DNA from: Rhabdornis inornatus
Taxonomy: Eukaryota > Chordata > Aves > Passeriformes > Rhabdornithidae
Assembly (NCBI GenBank): GCA_013397075.1
Contig: VWZS01007725.1
Span: forward strand, 476,710 to 540,709
Direction of reading: 5' to 3'
DNA length: 64,000 nucleotides
The position numbers and the translations under genes were made by a program. Under the pieces are notes generated by a model, which saw nothing but the letters and a program-made list of their open reading frames with translations, searched no databases and had not been told where the DNA came from. Of this stretch, positions 59,830 to 64,000 are shown one piece after another (within the stretch, counting starts at the first letter, position 1; every line of letters begins with the position of its first letter).

Positions 59830-62455
59830 GGGAATCTGTTTGAATGGCTCAAGGGACTTCTCTAGTGTGTGCTCTTAGAAATTTCTTTGGAGTTGGGAAA
59901 CAATTTTGAACTAAAATCTGAACCGTTTTGTGCTGGGGGGATAATTTATTTCCCTGCCTTTTTCTGCTCCTTTGGGGAAATTAGTTCCTCTTTCCTAAGA
60001 GACGTTATTGGGTAATTCCTGCCGTTTTAACAATGTACTAATATTTTCTGAGTACAGCAGCAATCCATCAATGGGGCCTTTAGAGTTACATCTTAAAATT
60101 CAGAAGACTGACTTGACTGAGATGTTAATGGAACTTTATCAGTGTAGAGTAAATGAAATGTGATTTTCCTTTTATAGGGGCTGCTCCATCACTTTAATGT
60201 GGTTTTTTCCTAAAAATAAGAAAGGCATAACTTGGCTGAGCAAGATTGAAAAGGAGTTGGGTTTCAGCGAGCATTTGTTCTTTCTAAACAAGCATGTGAA
60301 GCTTGTCAGATGAATTCAGAAATCCCAGAAGACCATAATCAGTATTGTATTCCTTAGTAAGTTTTTCTTTTCTTAAGGAAATGATTTATGCATCTTATTT
60401 AAGTGTTGGGACTGCTCAGTTAAAAGTGCAACACTGAATCAGCTTTAATCTCCGGGGGTGCTAATGAAGAGATGATTGTGTTTTACACTGGATACGCTTT
60501 CTAGCATCTGACTGGAAAACATGTCTCTTTCCAGGGCTTGGGTTTTCAAAAAAGAGATTCTGCTGGTCTGAGTCAGCAGAACTTTCTGTGCTTAGTTGAC
60601 TTTAATTGCTTACCTGATCTCAACCCAGTTTCACACAGAGTTCCTGTGAGGTCAGAACAAACCAGGTGATGGTAATGGTGGTGGTGTCTCACGAGGCACT
60701 GGAGGGAATTTGGGTCTGGAATGCTACCTTGAGACGTGCTGGCCAGCTGAGGCTTTGGGAAATGCAATGCCCTGCAAATCTATTCTTTCACGTGGGGCAA
60801 GTGTGATTTTTGAAAGTTCCCATAGATGGTGATAGGTCTGGGGTAGGGATCTCCAACTGCTGGAACCAAGTAATGTTTATCACTCAGTGAGAGTGCATTT
60901 GTGAGGGTGTGGATGCCCTCTGCAGATTTACCCCTTTAGGCCCAAAACAGAGGTGAGTTAAAGCAATATTCTCTAACATCAGCTTGTTTTCTAGCCATGC
61001 GGTTGTCTCCCTGGGTCCAGCCTTCATTTTCGTGCCATTTCTTTCCTTTATTATTTTTCTGTTTACAGTTTTTCCTTTCCTCTTCAGATCAGTGAGAAAT
61101 TCACACTAGCAGAGGAAAGGTCATTACCATATACAGAAAAGAAGCAAGCTAAAGATGGCTTCATTTTTTATCCCAATGGAAAACAAACTGAGGCCAATTA
61201 CTTGAATTTTAGAAGTTACAAGTTACAATAATAGGTAAACAATTTGCAAATGAAAATGTCATCTTTAAAGTGATGGCTGCCTGGGGGTTATTTGGAGTTC
61301 TAGTTGTCTAGTGTCATTTGGTTTTTCTCTAATAATGAAGAAAAATGCCAGAAAAAAACGGAGCAATGCTATGGGTTTCCCCCAGGAGCAGTCAGATCCT
61401 TTCTCCATCGTTAGCAGGATTGAGCAGGTTGCCTTCCCTGGGCCACCCACAGTCCATTACATGGAACATGCTGAATTAATCCTTGCTAATGGCACATAGA
61501 GACCAAACCTTCCCGTGACCACAACAAGGAAAGGGAAGAAAAGATGATATAACCAGAAACCTTTAAGCTTGAGAGTGCTAAGGGCTCACTGAGCTCAGGG
61601 AGCAGGAATTAGCTGCTCTGTTTGCATTGCCCACTTACAGCTCCATCCGGGCAGTTTGTGCTGAGCTCCATGGCTGTGCTGGAATAAGGCTTTCTTGTTC
61701 TGCCTCAGGAACACCCACACACCAGCCTGTGCTGAAATAACTCTGCTCCTAAGTGCTGCTGAGTTGGTTATTTTGGTGGTGGGCTGAATTTGTTTGTACT
61801 GAAGTCAGTGGCAGAATTCCCTGTTGTAGCTCCTGGAGGGAGGAATGGGTTGTGTGTGTTTGCCAGAGGGGTGGGACAGGTCTTGGTGCTCCACAGGGAG
61901 ATGGGCTTGTGTGCTGGAGTGTGCCCTGACTTTGTGGCCCTGGTGGTTTTTTGTTGCCTTTCCTTCCTGCTGGCTGTACCAGTGAGCAGACTCAGGGGCT
62001 GTAGGCCCAACTCTCCCCTGGGCTGGAGCTGTGCCATGGACTGTCCCCTGCTCGCTTCAAGTCAGTGGTGACCTGTGTGTCCTGTTGGCCACCAGCTGTC
62101 CTGCTCCAGGCTCACAGACACATGGCCAAGGGCAGGATGTCTGCATTGCAGGAAGGTGTTGAAGTGGTGCTGAGCATACTGGCCACTGGACCTTCCACAC
62201 CATGCCACAGTGGGTAGTTCTGGGCTTTACCTGGAGCAGTCACCTTCCAACACTTCCTGCAGCTGGGCTGGTGGCATGGGCAGGTGTGCTCAGCTCCCAG
62301 GCAAACCTCATGCCATCTCAGCTGGGCTCAGGGAGTGATGGGGGCCACCAGGAGTCCTTGGCTGTACTGGTGTCACCCCACAGCCCTCCAGGAGATCCTG
62401 TCTGGCCTCAGCACGATTGTCATCCATCTTCTGAGTTGATGTTCTCCGCTATTCC
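59830..62455. other. unique non-coding DNA, possible first intron
   Basis: No recognised gene or repeat. Base content returns to AT-rich right after the CpG island. A strong minus-strand donor (gtaagc read on the minus strand after GATCAG) lies near 60612, with an open segment to about 60746 behind it, unverified. If the CpG island drives a plus-strand transcript, this would be its first intron. Confidence 0.45.
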
Positions 62456-62461
62456 CTGTAG

Positions 62462-62513
62462 GAGTAGCATTAGCTGTCCTGACTTGTGCAAGCTGTACAT
62501 TTTCTACACCGAG
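62462..62513 (+). other. exon-like segment 1 of a cluster (52 nt), unverified
   Basis: The tract gttctccgctattccctgtag ends at 62461 and the donor gtgaga begins at 62514 after CACCGAG; both are strong. Two of three frames are open. In one of them the segment encodes a peptide with SCPDLCKLYIFYTE and ends on a codon boundary. It lies inside a 170-codon open frame (62202-62714) that matches no known family. Confidence 0.25.
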
Positions 62514-62628
62514 GTGAGAACACACAGCAGGGCTCCCAGGCTGGTATTTCATCTCACTCTGCTGGCAGCACATCTAGGCTGGCACAGCAGGACATACTGG
62601 AGGCTGCCATTCCTTGTCTACATCACAG

Positions 62629-62749
62629 TTTTGGTCACTGCTGTTCTCAGGGGGACCACACTGATTTTAGCAACAATGGGGGGAGGTGGGATGACTCTAG
62701 AAGATGTGGGATAGAGGGAAGGGGGAACATGTGAAGGAGGTAGAGGGAG
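62629..62749 (+). other. exon-like segment 2 of a cluster (121 nt), non-coding
   Basis: The tract gccattccttgtctacatcacag ends at 62628 and the donor gtgagt begins at 62750 after AGAGGGAG. All three frames have a stop before the end, so it would be a UTR or lncRNA exon. The space to segment 1 is 115 bases. Confidence 0.25.
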
Positions 62750-62945
62750 GTGAGTGGCAGGTCCTAAGGCCCCATGTTCATCTGGTCTGTGGGGCCACAC
62801 CAATGGTGTGTCTTTGGGGCAACTGTGGGTAGGCAAACTGTATTGACATCTGGAGAGCTGGCAGATTTTCTCCAATAAGAAAGAAGGAAAAGCTCTCAGT
62901 CTCAAGGTGCTCCTTTATTTCTGCTCTGGTTCTGTCTGTTTGCAG

Positions 62946-63067
62946 AATCCAGCCGTTGTTTCATAGGTCTTTTTAGCAGCACTTGCTCAATGGTGGCCTC
63001 TGTACTCCCCATGCTGTTTCACAACCTGCTGTCAGCAGGAGCTGTTGGACCTCACAAGGCTTTGCAG
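62946..63067 (+). other. exon-like segment 3 of a cluster (122 nt), unverified
   Basis: An excellent acceptor (ctgctctggttctgtctgtttgcag read to 62945; long pyrimidine tract) and a strong donor gtgaga at 63068 after TTTGCAG. One frame is open for its 40 codons (with SMVASVLPMLFHNLLSAGAV) and ends on a codon boundary. The peptide is moderately hydrophobic; no family is recognised. Confidence 0.28.
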
Positions 63068-63269
63068 GTGAGACGTACTCAGCCTTTGGTCTGACTCTTT
63101 CACAATGAGAGATACCAGAAGTGCCAGGGTTTTGACACTTCCAGAAAGCTTTCCAAGTGAGAAAGCAGCAAGAGCCCTCTCTCCATCCTTATCTGCTCCT
63201 CTATCAACCAGCTGGATCTCCTCTGGGCTCTGATAGAGCAAAGCCTTCTCCAGCTCTTTCTCCTGACAG

Positions 63270-63344
63270 AGAAGGGTTGGGGCGTTGCAGGAGGATGAGC
63301 AGCAATGTCAGAAGCCACATCAACACATGTAGCAGATATCACAG
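63270..63344 (+). other. exon-like segment 4 of a cluster (75 nt), unverified
   Basis: The tract ctccagctctttctcctgacag ends at 63269, an excellent acceptor; the donor gtagga at 63345 is weaker. One frame is open (rich in Arg and Ser). The four segments lie on the plus strand within 0.9 kb, about 3 kb downstream of the CpG island. Confidence 0.22.
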
Positions 63345-63980
63345 GTAGGAAACTGCCTCACCATCTTTATGTGTTTCTTAGCCCTCTGACATGCCAAGGT
63401 GGATATGGAAGACACCGCTGCCATCACTCTCTGCCAGTTCTCAGGTGGTTTCAGTTGCCCAGCCAACACCCCTCAGGACTAGCAGACCTTGGAGAAACTC
63501 TTGCTTCTCATTGTTCCGAATTTATTAATCTCAACTCCATCTCTGTGCCTAAAGATTGGCCCCTTCAGGGGGATACAAATTATTATAGAGTTGATAAGTG
63601 ATTTGACCCACAGAGCTCTAGTCCCTGAACCTACAACTGCACCTAGACCTGGCATGAATGGAGATAAATTCCCACTTAAATATTAGCAGACCTTTGAAAA
63701 CCAGGGATTTTTTTTTTTTTTCGAGAGCAGGAAAGAGCCTATTTAAGGCCTCAGTTCCTCCCCATTGTTTAAAGGTATTTGGAAGCTGAAATTCAGCCTC
63801 TGCCTTGGGACATGCGCACGGTTTGGCCAGCGAATGCTCTGAGCCTGGGTCATGCCTGCAGCTGGCTGACACATGTCCTCAGCCTTCCAGATAAGGAGGG
63901 AGATGCTGCTTTTATCCTGGCTAAGGCTGCAAGCACAGGCAGGGATGACAAATCTAAGCCACCCTCAGATGGTGTTGATT
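63345..63980. other. unique non-coding DNA
   Basis: No recognised gene or repeat apart from a T run at 63708-63721. No clear poly(A) signal follows the exon-like cluster inside the window. Confidence 0.5.
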
Positions 63981-64000
63981 TTTCCCTTCCCTTCCCTTCC
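63981..64000. repeat. (TTCCC)n microsatellite, cut by the window edge
   Basis: The last 20 bases consist of TTCCC units that continue past the end of the window, so the array size is unknown. Confidence 0.85.

Noticed and set aside
62202..62714. 170-codon plus-strand open frame as a single-exon gene
   Set aside because: No family match. It overlaps two exon-like segments with strong splice signals, which suggests a spliced, possibly non-coding, reading instead.
1..64000. tRNA, rRNA, snRNA, well-known microRNA genes and CRISPR arrays
   Set aside because: No tRNA B-box with a plausible A-box, no snRNA core, no seed and hairpin of a well-known conserved microRNA, and no regularly spaced direct repeats were seen by eye. 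A covariance-model search could still find something diverged.

Overview
The window reads as non-coding DNA from a bird, most probably a songbird (passerine). The main evidence is the repeats. There are two CR1 LINE fragments, several LTR fragments of types I know from bird genomes (the two best-preserved ones look passerine), and a few old MIR-like SINE remnants. The background is AT-rich and CpG-poor, with no dense coding, no operons and no bacterial or phage signals. I recognise no protein-coding gene and no structural RNA gene; the family and lineage names are from memory, without a database search.

Layout. 1-28 kb is mostly unique sequence with an old ERVL-type LTR piece (about 2.60-2.99 kb), MIR remnants (2.3 and 19.6 kb), a CR1 3' end (10.76-11.01 kb) and some exon-like segments. 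28.5-29.15 kb is an almost complete LTR with TG/CA ends and a 4-bp direct repeat. 31.76-32.02 kb is a long AT microsatellite. 33.15-33.62 kb is a CR1 piece on the minus strand that still reads as the C-terminal end of the CR1 reverse transcriptase ORF, with a frameshift. 35.2-38.2 kb holds a (GAT)8 array, a MIR and three exon-like segments. 46.08-46.78 kb is a solo LTR flanked by a perfect 6-bp target-site duplication. Another MIR lies near 47.84 kb and a worn LTR end near 51.29 kb.

59.2-59.83 kb is the only clear CpG island. It carries a GC box, two GTGAGC donor-like sites on the plus strand, a 2-base N gap and a 54-bp tandem repeat in three copies. Downstream, 62.46-63.35 kb has four plus-strand segments with good splice signals at both ends. 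The best functional reading is a promoter and the first part of a plus-strand transcript (gene 5' end or lncRNA). This is inference: splice-like signals are common by chance in vertebrate introns.

The long open frames elsewhere (up to 222 codons) match no family I know and are best treated as chance. No new biological system is evident. The points most worth checking are the CpG-island transcript, the 54-bp repeat open in all three plus frames, the two LTR insertions, and a few phase-compatible exon-like segments.
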